64,000 bases of DNA from Geoanaerobacter sp964528055 (GCA_964528055.1 CAZGQM010000002.1:1-64000); one strand, 5' to 3'. Positions 44,294 to 52,729 are shown, counted from the stretch's first letter. The notes: a model not told the origin generated them from the letters alone. A program made the numbers and translations.

Positions 44294-44635
44294 TCATTTT
44301 TTGGGTGCTACCCCAGAGATATCCGAATATTGTTCAATAAGTTTACCCTTAGCCCCATAAGTCCCTGCAGATGCAGATGATTTTCGCATCTCCTCCTTGT
44401 GCAATCTCGAATGTACCGGGCAGGTGCATAAATGACCGTACCCGAAGGGGAGCATGTAAGGACAACTCAAAGGTATTTTCCCCTCAAGCCACAGGATATT
44501 CTCTCCGGAACTACGCTCGACCTTGCACATCTCCTTATCTCCGCAACGGCCCGACTCGATACATGAAACTCCGTGGGGGCACTTGTCAGCCTGCTCCTCG
44601 GTTGGACGGGAAATATCAGGGGGTTCGGGATTCAA
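44294..44635 (-). CDS. Cysteine-rich hypothetical protein
   Basis: A 113-aa protein with seven cysteines: CPHGVSCIESGRCGDKEMC, then LSCPYMLPFGYGHLCTCPVH. The CX5CX5CX5C array followed by CX10CXC suggests an iron-sulfur or zinc site. No signal peptide. Its ATG overlaps the stop of the upstream gene (ATGA), so the two are translationally coupled. I do not recognise the family. Confidence 0.6.
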   Translation of the reverse strand: MNPEPPDISRPTEEQADKCPHGVSCIESGRCGDKEMCKVERSSGENILWLEGKIPLSCPYMLPFGYGHLCTCPVHSRLHKEEMRKSSASAGTYGAKGKLIEQYSDISGVAPKK

Positions 44636-44961
44636 TGAGTTCTCCGCACTTTTTCGGATCCCCGCTCTTCGATTTTAACATTCATGCGGCCAATTATTTG
44701 AGAAAGCCTGTCCATAAGCTCTTTGCCGGCAACTTCGGAGTAATCTTCTCTGCCGGCAGCATGAATCAAACCATTCAACTTTATGATTTCTCTTGAATTA
44801 CAAGGGAATTCGGATGATCCCTTCCCTGATCGCTCCTCTCTCAACTTGGCTAGATTAAGCTGGTAGAGATGGTACTCAAGCATATCGTTGGTCCAGGGGC
44901 TGAGCTTTGAACTCTTGAGCAGCTCGACGAATCTGGTAATGGCTTTGAAACATTCTGACAT
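44632..44961 (-). CDS. Hypothetical protein coupled to the cysteine-rich gene
   Basis: A 109-aa, mainly helical and charged protein (MSECFKAITRFVELLKSSKL ... KELMDRLSQIIGRMNVKIEE) with no signal peptide or membrane segment. GAGG lies before ATG 44961. It overlaps the next gene by four bases, indicating an operon. Not recognised. The three AT-rich palindromes at 45150-45315 lie upstream. Confidence 0.6.
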   Translation of the reverse strand: MSECFKAITRFVELLKSSKLSPWTNDMLEYHLYQLNLAKLREERSGKGSSEFPCNSREIIKLNGLIHAAGREDYSEVAGKELMDRLSQIIGRMNVKIEERGSEKVRRTH

Positions 44962-45298
44962 GTAACCTCACTTGTCATTATCGATGGTTGCGTATAAAGA
45001 CCATTTGCTGTTACTGCGAAATACGCATCGCAACATATGTGCCAGTCACCAAAACATCATGAAATACAAGTGGATGGGATGTAGATGCAAAAGGTGAGGG
45101 GGATAAAAGAAAGAGGGGTGTGGAAATGGGCTAAAATCCGAATCAAAAAATGGTAATTTTATTACCACAAACTTACAACTGACTGAATTTACGATATTTA
45201 TCGAAAGTCAAAAAATGGTAATTTATTTACCATTTTTTTAGTAAACTGGATAATCTCAATATAATCGAATGGTTATCTGGAGTCGAAAAAATGGTAAT
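44962..45298. other. AT-rich intergenic region with palindromes
   Basis: 337 bases between the end of the binding-protein gene and the hypothetical pair. It holds three related AT-rich palindromes (listed separately) and is otherwise without coding signals. Confidence 0.6.
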
Positions 45299-45315
45299 TT
45301 AATTGCCATTTTTAC
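45150..45315. repeat. Three copies of an AT-rich palindrome, TGGTAA...TTACCA
   Basis: Copy 1 at 45151-45167 is TGGTAAT-TTT-ATTACCA. Copy 2 at 45210-45238 is AAAAAATGGTAA, 5 bases, TTACCATTTTTT. Copy 3 at 45286-45315 is AAAAATGGTAATT-TAA-TTGCCATTTTT and overlaps the last codons and stop of the leftward binding-protein gene. Spacing is 65 and 76 bases. Copy 3 could be a terminator; the set could be an operator array for the hypothetical pair downstream. Confidence 0.75.
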
Positions 45316-46171
45316 CGAGCTGCGGAATCTTAAGTCCGAGTCGCTGGGCGATGCTGCTGTTGTGGTTGATTTTTAGATTGCGGGGGTCAAGGGGAGTTCC
45401 GACTGCTCTCTCGCCGGTTTTCAGAACTAAGGAGACGAGTTCGCCTGCCTGACGCCCCATGTCTCTCGGATCGATGTCTATGGATGCTGTCGCTCCTTTG
45501 GAGAGGTACTGCTCGCTGAAGGCGACAACCGGCACCTTATTGTCGACGGAGAAGCTGAAATAGGCCTCCAGCGTTGCGGAGGTTACCGCAGTGCTGTCCG
45601 GGAGCATCCAGAGCAGGTCTACAGCTTCATGCAACTTTTCGATCGTGGTCACTACGTCGCGGGAATCGTGGATCTCAACTGCGACGAGCTTTATTCCATT
45701 GGTGACAGCTGCCTTCTGTGCCCGTTTCAGATACTGTCCGGTACGGGCCGGGTTGAACAGCACTCCTACTCGTTTGGCACCCATTCCTGAGAAGAGCTCC
45801 ATATACGAGGCAGGCGAGGCGACTAGTGAGACTCCATGAATGTTGGATGACGACGGCCTGTTGAGATTGTATGACAACGCCATGAGGGCAACCACCGGCA
45901 GCTGTCGGATCTTTTTCGCTTTTGCGAATGCTGGTTCTCCCACTGCAAGAACGAGCCGCGGCTGCTCCTCCTTCACCAGGCGGACCAGATCAACCTCGGC
46001 ATAATCGGAGAGAAGGATGGTCTGGGTCGTCCCGTTGTACGCCTCTCTGAAGCCGCGGATCGACTCTGCATAGGCAGGCCCGTTGCTTGACTGGACGATA
46101 AGGACATCCAGGGCCAGGGCGGGTAACGCGCTCATGATGATGAGCGCTATGCTGAACAGCAGCGCTCTCAT
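45299..46171 (-). CDS. Periplasmic ABC-type substrate-binding protein, orphan
   Basis: A 290-aa protein with a signal peptide (MRALLFSIALIIMSALPALA) and the two-lobed ABC_sub_bind fold: VLIVQSSNGPAYAESIRGFR, PRLVLAVGEPAFAKA, LPVVALMALSYN, GAKRVGVLFNPARTGQYL and VPVVAFSEQYLSKGATASIDIDPRDMGRQAGELV. No permease or ATPase is near, so it may serve as a sensor or a partner of the TonB-dependent receptor, whose stop overlaps its start (TGATG). Ligand unknown. Confidence 0.82.
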   Translation of the reverse strand: MRALLFSIALIIMSALPALALDVLIVQSSNGPAYAESIRGFREAYNGTTQTILLSDYAEVDLVRLVKEEQPRLVLAVGEPAFAKAKKIRQLPVVALMALSYNLNRPSSSNIHGVSLVASPASYMELFSGMGAKRVGVLFNPARTGQYLKRAQKAAVTNGIKLVAVEIHDSRDVVTTIEKLHEAVDLLWMLPDSTAVTSATLEAYFSFSVDNKVPVVAFSEQYLSKGATASIDIDPRDMGRQAGELVSLVLKTGERAVGTPLDPRNLKINHNSSIAQRLGLKIPQLGKNGN

Positions 46172-47982
46172 CAGAATCTGAACCTCACTCCGCCTTCAAA
46201 CCAGCGGGGGGTGTTGGTGAACAGTTCGGTATCGGTCGTCTGTGCGCCGTTGAACAGGTTACGGGCCGAGAAGAAAAGCTCGGGAGACAGTTCGGATTTG
46301 GGCCTCAGCTTCCAGGAGAGGAACAGATCCCAGATCATTGCACCGTCAGCGGCCATGGTGTCAGTGGAAGCGTTCCATTTCAGGTAGTTGCCGTTGAGCG
46401 TGCCCCGTAACCCAAGATCGGCGTTGTCGTAGTTAAGGGCAAGCTTCCAGAGATGCGGGGGGACAGACCACTCGCTGCTGGTCTTTACCCGGTCTCCAGT
46501 ATCCACATCCTTGACATACGTGAATGTATAGCCGCTCGACAGCGAGAGGCCGAAGAGAGGAACAGTGCGAGCCTCAAGCTCGAAACCTTGCCTGTCCTGG
46601 TTTTGCAGTACCGAGTTGCCGATAGATTCTATGTCTCTTAGCCAGTTAAGGAAATAGGTCCCCTTAACCCAAAGGTAAGGGATGTCGCCTGACTCGAAGC
46701 CACCCTGTAGGGTGCGGACTTTCATGAGCCCGTTCCTTAATTGTGCTTGAGGGAGTCCGTATCCGTGGGCGCAATAGGCGCGGAGTACAGTGTTTTCGGA
46801 CAATCTGTGGGTAGCGCCAAGGGTATAGCTCAGATATTCGCTTGAGACACCCGTGTGGTCCACTCGCAATCCTGGGAGAATTGTAACCGGGCCAACGGTG
46901 ATCGTACCGTTGGCGTAAGCCGCCCATCGATCCCAGATACTGTCATACACCGGTGGCGAGAGGGGGTTAAGCACCTGCTGCTTACTTTTGTCATGGGAAT
47001 ATTCCACACCGGTTATCACGTTCTGTCGGCTATCTCCCCAATTCAGGCGAGCGTTGAATCCCCTGCTTGACTCCTTTATCTGATCATGAACGTACGGGAC
47101 AACTTCACCCTGGATGAGATCATTTTTTTCGGTGCGGTCATCCCGGCTGGTAAGATATCCGTCTATCTCCAGGTTGATTCGTTCAGCCAACGGCTGGGTG
47201 AATCTCATGAAGCCGTTGATGCGCTGATTCACGTTATCATCGTGTACCATCCCCACACCGGAGAGATAACCTTCTTCTATCCCCCTGCGTGCGTCTAAGT
47301 ATGAGAAACCGAATGTGACATTACCTTTGGAGGGGAGGAGCCAGGAGAGTTTGCCGTACAGGTTGTTCTGATTGGTGCCGTTGTTGGGGAGAAGCCCGTC
47401 AGAGTGGAGATTACCCGCGGTAAGGTAGTAACCTAAACGATCTACGGTGCCGGTCAGTTCTGCGCGGGAATCGGCGGTAAAGCGGTTGCCGATGGAACCG
47501 GAAACCAACCCTGACAGAGGAGTTTCAGGGTTCGGCGTCTTGGTGATTATGTTGATCACACCACCGAGCGCAGAGCCCCAGGCGGTCGAGGCTGCACCCT
47601 TTATAATCTCGATTCGCTCTATCTGCTGCACCGGGATAAGACCCGGCTCGGCCTTGTTCTGCGCGAAATCGTTCTGGCGGACACCGTCGATAAGTACAAG
47701 GATTGTATTGTTATTTGTCCCCTGAATATTGAAAAATGTAAAGGTGCCGGGGGTGCGCATGTAATCAAGCTGGATGCCGGGCAGGGTCTGCAGGACGTCG
47801 GCCAGGGTGTGGGCGTTGATCCGTTCGATATCTTCTGCCGTAACGACGGTGACATTTTCAGCGATACTGGAGGCCGGACGGGGGAAATGGGAGGGGAGAG
47901 CTACTGTTTCATCGTTACTCATGCCGAAATAGTCCAACAACGCATCATCTGCGCCGAAGGCAGGCGCAGCAAGGGACGCCAA
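46171..47982 (-). CDS. TonB-dependent outer-membrane receptor
   Basis: A protein of at least 603 aa with a plug domain (ENVTVVTAEDIERINAHTLADVLQTLPG, LVLIDGVRQND, IERIEIIKGAASTAWGSALGGVINIITK) and a 22-strand-type barrel ending in the aromatic residue of VRFRF. It resembles vitamin B12/siderophore receptors of the BtuB/CirA type; ligand unknown. The given TTG start leaves too short a signal peptide; in-frame codons reach back to CTG 48033 (AAAGAG eight bases earlier), giving a full signal (IKHNYILLHITLVVIVLASLAAPAFGA). So the true start is probably non-ATG. Confidence 0.88.
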   Translation of the reverse strand: MASLAAPAFGADDALLDYFGMSNDETVALPSHFPRPASSIAENVTVVTAEDIERINAHTLADVLQTLPGIQLDYMRTPGTFTFFNIQGTNNNTILVLIDGVRQNDFAQNKAEPGLIPVQQIERIEIIKGAASTAWGSALGGVINIITKTPNPETPLSGLVSGSIGNRFTADSRAELTGTVDRLGYYLTAGNLHSDGLLPNNGTNQNNLYGKLSWLLPSKGNVTFGFSYLDARRGIEEGYLSGVGMVHDDNVNQRINGFMRFTQPLAERINLEIDGYLTSRDDRTEKNDLIQGEVVPYVHDQIKESSRGFNARLNWGDSRQNVITGVEYSHDKSKQQVLNPLSPPVYDSIWDRWAAYANGTITVGPVTILPGLRVDHTGVSSEYLSYTLGATHRLSENTVLRAYCAHGYGLPQAQLRNGLMKVRTLQGGFESGDIPYLWVKGTYFLNWLRDIESIGNSVLQNQDRQGFELEARTVPLFGLSLSSGYTFTYVKDVDTGDRVKTSSEWSVPPHLWKLALNYDNADLGLRGTLNGNYLKWNASTDTMAADGAMIWDLFLSWKLRPKSELSPELFFSARNLFNGAQTTDTELFTNTPRWFEGGVRFRF

Positions 47983-48190
47983 AACTATGACTACAAGAGT
48001 TATATGAAGTAGTATATAATTATGCTTTATCAGAAGTAACTCTTTAAGGGCTCATGAGGTCTGAGCGATAGGGTATCTAAACGCATCTTCCTTCAAAACG
48101 AAGCTAAATTATCAGGTTATATTGTTAAAATCCAGTTATTATTCATCTCATCCGAAAAGGATGTACGATCATCTCAAAGGGGGTAACACA

Positions 48191-48295
48191 ATGGAGACAG
48201 AGGAAAGTGGGTTGGAGGTTCTGGATGAAGGGGTGGAAGGCACCGAGTTGGTCAGCGGTTGTTGTACTGGTGGATTATCTTCCGCACGCAAGTGA
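48191..48295 (+). CDS. Geopeptide-like RiPP precursor peptide, 34 aa
   Basis: A 34-codon gene with AAAGGGGG seven bases before ATG. It opens with an acidic leader (METEESGLEVLDEGVEG) and ends with a core VSGCCTGGLSSARK containing adjacent cysteines C24 and C25 and a GG pair. An acidic leader plus short Cys/Gly/Ser core directly in front of a radical SAM/SPASM enzyme is the classic layout of a ribosomally made, post-translationally modified peptide. I recall such short peptides in Geobacter as 'geopeptides'. No mature product is known to me. The modified residues may be the cysteines (thioether) by analogy with sactipeptides. Confidence 0.75.
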   Translation: METEESGLEVLDEGVEGTELVSGCCTGGLSSARK

Positions 48296-48311
48296 ACAGA
48301 TACCATGAAAG

Positions 48312-48337
48312 GGGGGCTTCGGCCCCCGGTTCTTTTT
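48312..48337 (+). terminator. Attenuator-like hairpin between precursor and maturase
   Basis: Stem GGGGGC / GCCCCC around a TTCG tetraloop, followed by GGTTCTTTTT. It lies in the 51-base gap between the peptide stop and the maturase ATG. It can act as a partial terminator, letting the cell make more peptide than enzyme. Confidence 0.75.
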
Positions 48338-48346
48338 GGAGCATCC

Positions 48347-49630
48347 ATGCAGCTTTCCAGATACCTCAAAATCTATCCTGACCCGGAACGAGCGGGTAAT
48401 TACATTCTCTACTCCACGAAAAAAGGGTCAACTGTCCGGCTGTCTGAAGCAAGGCTCGCTGCAATAAGGGACGACACGCTCCCTGACACCGACCGGGCCA
48501 CCCTGAAGCGGCTGGAGATGCTGGTTGACGATCCGGCGGCAGAGCGGAGAGCCATGGAAGGTATCGTGGCAAGGTCCAATGCCCAGAGCAGCACCTTCAA
48601 GGCGACGGTGGTGCTGACACTCGATTGCAACCTGGCCTGCACGTACTGCTTTGAGGAGGGTTTCCGCGGCAGATATGCCATGAACAGGGAAACCGCAGAG
48701 CTACTGGTAGGATACGTAAAGAGGGAGCAGATTGCCAGGGGGCGGGAGGTGGAGATCCGCTTCTACGGGGGCGAACCGCTCCTTGCGATGTCGATGCTGC
48801 GAGGCATCGCAGAGCCGCTGCTGGCAGCGGCAGAGGCGAACGGGACAAAGTTCTCGTGCAGCCTGGTCACCAACGCAACGCTTCTCACCCGCGCTGTTGT
48901 GGAGGAACTGCTTCCGTTGGGCTTGACCTCCGCCCAGGTAACCCTGGATGGTCCCAGGGAGATCCACAACCTGCAACGCCCCTTTGTCTGCGGCTCCGGA
49001 AGCTTTGACACCATCCTGGCAAACATCAAGGCGGTGCATGGGCTTGTCACCCTGAAGCTCGGTGGTAACATCACCCGGGAGAACTTCCTTGAGTTCCCCC
49101 GTATGCTGGATGCCCTGCTGGAGGCAGGGATAGAGCCGCAAAGGCTCGACCCGATACAGTTCGCGCCGATCCTCCCCAAGTCGGGCTGCGGCGCACATCA
49201 CGATGCGGGGTGCTGCCTGTCGAGCGCTGAGCCGTGGCTGTCCGAGGCAACCCTGATGCTTCGCGAAGAGACCGTCAGGCGCGGGTTCAAGGTGGATAAG
49301 CCGGCCATGGGGGCCTGCATGGTGGAGTTCGAGAACGATCTGGTGGTGAACTGGGACGGCTCACTCTATAAATGCCCCGGCTTCATGGGGTGGCCGGAAC
49401 TCTCCATTGGATCGCTTGCGGACGGCATCAACGACTACAGCCGCTCGCACAATCCGGCTCTCTGGCAGAACGACGAATGCCTGGAGTGCCCCTACCTCCC
49501 CCTCTGCTTCGGCGGTTGCCGCCTGCTTACCTTCATGAAAACCGGCGCAATGAATGAAGTCGAATGCCGCAGGGATTTTTACGACTCCACCCTGGAGCGG
49601 ATGATCATCAAGAATATATATCCTCGCTGA
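48347..49630 (+). CDS. Radical SAM/SPASM peptide maturase (geopeptide type)
   Basis: A 427-aa enzyme. The SAM-cluster motif is C94-NLA-C98-TY-C101 (TLDCNLACTYCFEEG) with the GGEP loop in RFYGGEPLL. The C-terminal SPASM part has YKCPGFMGW and ECPYLPLCFGGCRL, cysteines for two auxiliary clusters. An N-terminal region (residues 1-85) may be the peptide-recognition segment. The precursor lies 51 bases upstream, so it likely forms a carbon-sulfur or related crosslink in that peptide. Although the frame opens at 48305, that part is the terminator hairpin; GGAG precedes ATG 48347. Confidence 0.88.
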   Translation: MQLSRYLKIYPDPERAGNYILYSTKKGSTVRLSEARLAAIRDDTLPDTDRATLKRLEMLVDDPAAERRAMEGIVARSNAQSSTFKATVVLTLDCNLACTYCFEEGFRGRYAMNRETAELLVGYVKREQIARGREVEIRFYGGEPLLAMSMLRGIAEPLLAAAEANGTKFSCSLVTNATLLTRAVVEELLPLGLTSAQVTLDGPREIHNLQRPFVCGSGSFDTILANIKAVHGLVTLKLGGNITRENFLEFPRMLDALLEAGIEPQRLDPIQFAPILPKSGCGAHHDAGCCLSSAEPWLSEATLMLREETVRRGFKVDKPAMGACMVEFENDLVVNWDGSLYKCPGFMGWPELSIGSLADGINDYSRSHNPALWQNDECLECPYLPLCFGGCRLLTFMKTGAMNEVECRRDFYDSTLERMIIKNIYPR

Positions 49631-49733
49631 ACCCTTTTCATTACATTCGGCATAGTAAGTGCTAATCTAGCAACCACACGGAATCATTCTAAAACAGTCA
49701 ACCCGATCAACTACAGTTCCCTTGAGGAAGCGA

Positions 49734-51305
49734 ATGACCGCTGAAGGTCGCACAATTCGATTGCCCGCAAGCCTCCGGTTCAGGCTCTTCGCTGCATTCT
49801 CTCTCTTTACCCTGCTCATCTCCGTGGCATTTACTACCTTGTGGATACTTCAGGATATCCGTTTATACAGGGTCAACTCCGCCGAAAAGGCTGAGCTCCT
49901 TGCCAGGAATCTCTCTGCCCTGATACGCCTTCCGCTCTATGCAGGTGATACGGCGACCGTTTCTTTGCGAGCAGCCGAAATCGCCCGGCAGAAGGGGGTC
50001 CACAGGGTGATGGTATATGATGGGACCGGTCTGCTCGTTTCAGAAATCTCTCTATCCGGAGAGGGTGTCAGAGGTGACTACATCAAAGGCGAAGCGATTG
50101 TCTCTTCAGGCGATTTCGGGCCGTCGGTCGATCAGCTTTTTCTGGCGGAGGGAGGAAAAACCGAAACCATTGGTAACGTCAGAGTTGAGATGAATAATTC
50201 GGAACTCAACAAACAGATCCTCTCTCTGATCGGAAAGTCTACCTTCATCGGTTTCCTGTTCTGGCTGATCTTCATCTTCATTGCGTATCTGATAGTCCGG
50301 TGGTCGACGAAATCTCTCGAACCTATTGTCAACGGACTCAAGTCGATGCAGGCTGGCAATTACGCCGCACGGATAGCCACTGGTGGCCAGGATGAACTAG
50401 CCGTGGCTGCTTCGGCGATAAACGATCTTGCAGAGGCCCTGCAGGTAAGGGAAGAAGAGAACTCAAGACTTCAGCAGGAACTTGCCAATTCCATGAAAAG
50501 CGAGGTGCGCGAGGAGCGCCGAAGGATTATGGCGAAGCTCATTCAGACCAACCGCATGACCTCGCTCGGTCTTCTCGTATCAGGTGCTGCACACGAGATC
50601 AATACGCCCAACGGCGCCATACGGCTTGCGGGGCAGAAATTCGGCCGGGTCTGGAACGATGCCTTGCCGATCCTTGACAGGGTTGCTGCCGACGAAGGTG
50701 ATTATGTGCTGGGGGGGATCAATTACATCCATGCGCGAGTCGAGGTGGCAAATTCACTGGAGTTGATCAACCGTTGCACCGGAAGGGTCGAACAGGTTAT
50801 TAAGGACCTCAGGGCGTACAGCCTGGGCGAACAGAGCCGACTGATGGAAGCGGTAGGGATAAACCAGATTGTCAACGATGCGCTCTCCATCATGACTTCC
50901 CACCGGCAGATCGAGAAGATAACCTTAGACCGGCAACTCCCCGACGGGATACCGCCGGTAATGGGGAACCGCTACCAGCTTGGACAGGTTATCGTAAACC
51001 TGCTGCTTAATGCCGTTCAGTCCATTCCGGAGGGACGAAGAGGTTCGATCGACATAATCACCGGTCTTGACGAAAACGCCAAAGAGATTACCGTTACGGT
51101 CAAGGATGATGGTGAAGGGATCTCTGAGGAGATCAGGGGGAGGCTGATGGAGCCGTTCTTCACAACCAGGATCGAAAAGGGTGGAAGCGGGCTTGGTCTC
51201 TACATATCGAACTTCATAGTACATGAGCATAACGGCTCGCTCTCGTTCGAGTCAGCCAGAGGAGTAGGAACCGTCTTTACCGTACGCCTGCCGGCAGCCG
51301 GATAG
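49734..51305 (+). CDS. Membrane sensor histidine kinase with HAMP
   Basis: A 523-aa kinase with two membrane helices (about residues 20-40 and 175-200) flanking a periplasmic domain, then HAMP (STKSLEPIVNGLKSMQAGNYAARI), coiled coil, H287 in GAAHEINTPNGAIRLA, and an ATPase with NLLLNAVQSIPEG, DDGEGISEEI and GGSGLGLYI. The periplasmic part of about 135 residues would sense a signal outside the cytoplasm. GAGG lies before ATG 49734. It follows the maturase by 103 bases on the same strand and converges, five bases apart, on the sigma-54 regulator at 51311, its plausible partner. Confidence 0.87.
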   Translation: MTAEGRTIRLPASLRFRLFAAFSLFTLLISVAFTTLWILQDIRLYRVNSAEKAELLARNLSALIRLPLYAGDTATVSLRAAEIARQKGVHRVMVYDGTGLLVSEISLSGEGVRGDYIKGEAIVSSGDFGPSVDQLFLAEGGKTETIGNVRVEMNNSELNKQILSLIGKSTFIGFLFWLIFIFIAYLIVRWSTKSLEPIVNGLKSMQAGNYAARIATGGQDELAVAASAINDLAEALQVREEENSRLQQELANSMKSEVREERRRIMAKLIQTNRMTSLGLLVSGAAHEINTPNGAIRLAGQKFGRVWNDALPILDRVAADEGDYVLGGINYIHARVEVANSLELINRCTGRVEQVIKDLRAYSLGEQSRLMEAVGINQIVNDALSIMTSHRQIEKITLDRQLPDGIPPVMGNRYQLGQVIVNLLLNAVQSIPEGRRGSIDIITGLDENAKEITVTVKDDGEGISEEIRGRLMEPFFTTRIEKGGSGLGLYISNFIVHEHNGSLSFESARGVGTVFTVRLPAAG

Positions 51306-51310
51306 CCCCA

Positions 51311-52729
51311 TTAAAGCTCTTCAAGCCTCTTTCTGAATGTCTGGCGGGTAACCCCCAGGAGTTCCGCAGCCATCCCCTTCCTTCCTCCGCTCCGTTTGAG
51401 CGCCTCGTGAAACATAATCTGCTCGATCTGCTCCAGGGTCGGGAATCCGGGGAAAACAAGGTGTATGCTGAACTGCCCGCTATCAAATTTCCCTTTCGTG
51501 CTCCGCATGACCACTTGTTTCGTTGTAAGCCCCGGGATATCCTCCTGTGTCAGAAGGCCGCTCATGTTTGTCACAACGGCATTGCTGACCCTGTTTACCA
51601 GCTCCCTCACGTTTCCGGGGAAGTCATACTCGCAGAGCATGTATTGCAATTCAGTGGAAATCTTAGGTACGGGTTTTCCCATCTCAGTTGCCGCCTGCGC
51701 GGCAAAATGTTTGACAAGTGGGAGAATGTCTTCCTCCCGATCCCGGAGAGGGGGTATATGCAGGCAGTGGTGACTGAGGCGGTGGTAAAGGTCCTCCCTG
51801 AATTTACCTGTTGCAAGAAGCTTCGTGAAGTCCCTGTTCGAAGCGGCCACGATACGCGCATCGCTTCTCTGTAAAAGGTCCGACCCAAGCCTGTAGTACT
51901 CTTTTTCCTGCAACAGCCGGAGAAGTTTGACCTGAGACTGGGGTTCGAGATCTCCAATCTCGTCGAGGAACAGCGTCCCCCCTTGAGCCTGAGCTATCAG
52001 CCCTTCCCGCGATTCGGATGCTCCGGTGTATGCGCCTCTCTTGTGACCGAAAAGGGTGTCGTCGAACATGAGAGTGTCAAGTCCTGCCAGGTTGAGAGGT
52101 ACGAATTTCCCCTTCAGACCGCTGGCCTTGTGTACTGCAGAAGCTATCAGTTCCTTTCCCACCCCTGTTTCCCCGGTAATTAACACCGGGTACCGGGAGG
52201 GGGAGATGGTTTCGATCAGCTTGAAAATGGATTGCATTTTCCCGCTGCATGAGATGATGTGACGGAAGTTTTCAGGTTTCCCCAGTGGGGTTCCCAGCAG
52301 GTATTCCCGCAGCTGCCGGTTCTGGCTTGAGAGTTCCGATATCTTCAGGGCATTTGTCAGGCAGGAGATGAGGCGGTTTGCATCAAGCGGCTTGGTGACG
52401 TAATCGAACGCTCCCTGTTTCATGCAGAGCACTGCGGTGCTGATATCGCTGACCCCGGTCATTATCACCACGGGAAGTGACGGGTATGACTTGTTGACCA
52501 CCGGCAGAAGGTCAGAACCAGTAACAACAGGCATCACCCAGTCCATGAAGAGTACAGAATAGATCCCTTTTCCAAGCTCTTCCAGAAGCCTGCTGCTGTC
52601 GGGAAGCGTTATGACTCTGCAGAGACCGCTTGATTCGGCAACAAATCGTATCTCGTCAAGGAAGTCGGTGTCGTCATCGACGAATAGAGCATACGGCAAT
52701 TGATCAGATGCATTCTCCGGCATGTCCAT
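51311..52729 (-). CDS. NtrC-type sigma-54 response regulator
   Basis: A 472-aa protein with receiver (phosphoacceptor D63 in LFMDWVMP), AAA+ domain (Walker A GETGVGKE, sigma-54 loop GAYTGA in place of GAFTGA, Walker B GGTLFLDEIGDLE) and a Fis-type helix-turn-helix (GMAAELLGVTRQTFRKRL). GAYTGA variants are known to work. It should activate sigma-54 promoters when phosphorylated. GGGGGGA precedes ATG. The Cache kinase at 52762 lies 32 bases upstream on the same strand, and the membrane kinase at 49734 converges on it, so its input partner is ambiguous. Confidence 0.92.
   Translation of the reverse strand: MDMPENASDQLPYALFVDDDTDFLDEIRFVAESSGLCRVITLPDSSRLLEELGKGIYSVLFMDWVMPVVTGSDLLPVVNKSYPSLPVVIMTGVSDISTAVLCMKQGAFDYVTKPLDANRLISCLTNALKISELSSQNRQLREYLLGTPLGKPENFRHIISCSGKMQSIFKLIETISPSRYPVLITGETGVGKELIASAVHKASGLKGKFVPLNLAGLDTLMFDDTLFGHKRGAYTGASESREGLIAQAQGGTLFLDEIGDLEPQSQVKLLRLLQEKEYYRLGSDLLQRSDARIVAASNRDFTKLLATGKFREDLYHRLSHHCLHIPPLRDREEDILPLVKHFAAQAATEMGKPVPKISTELQYMLCEYDFPGNVRELVNRVSNAVVTNMSGLLTQEDIPGLTTKQVVMRSTKGKFDSGQFSIHLVFPGFPTLEQIEQIMFHEALKRSGGRKGMAAELLGVTRQTFRKRLEEL

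Noticed and set aside
48034..48190. Search for a sigma-54 promoter upstream of the peptide and TonB genes
   Set aside because: I found no GG-N10-GC element on either strand, so direct control by the nearby sigma-54 regulator is not supported by sequence.
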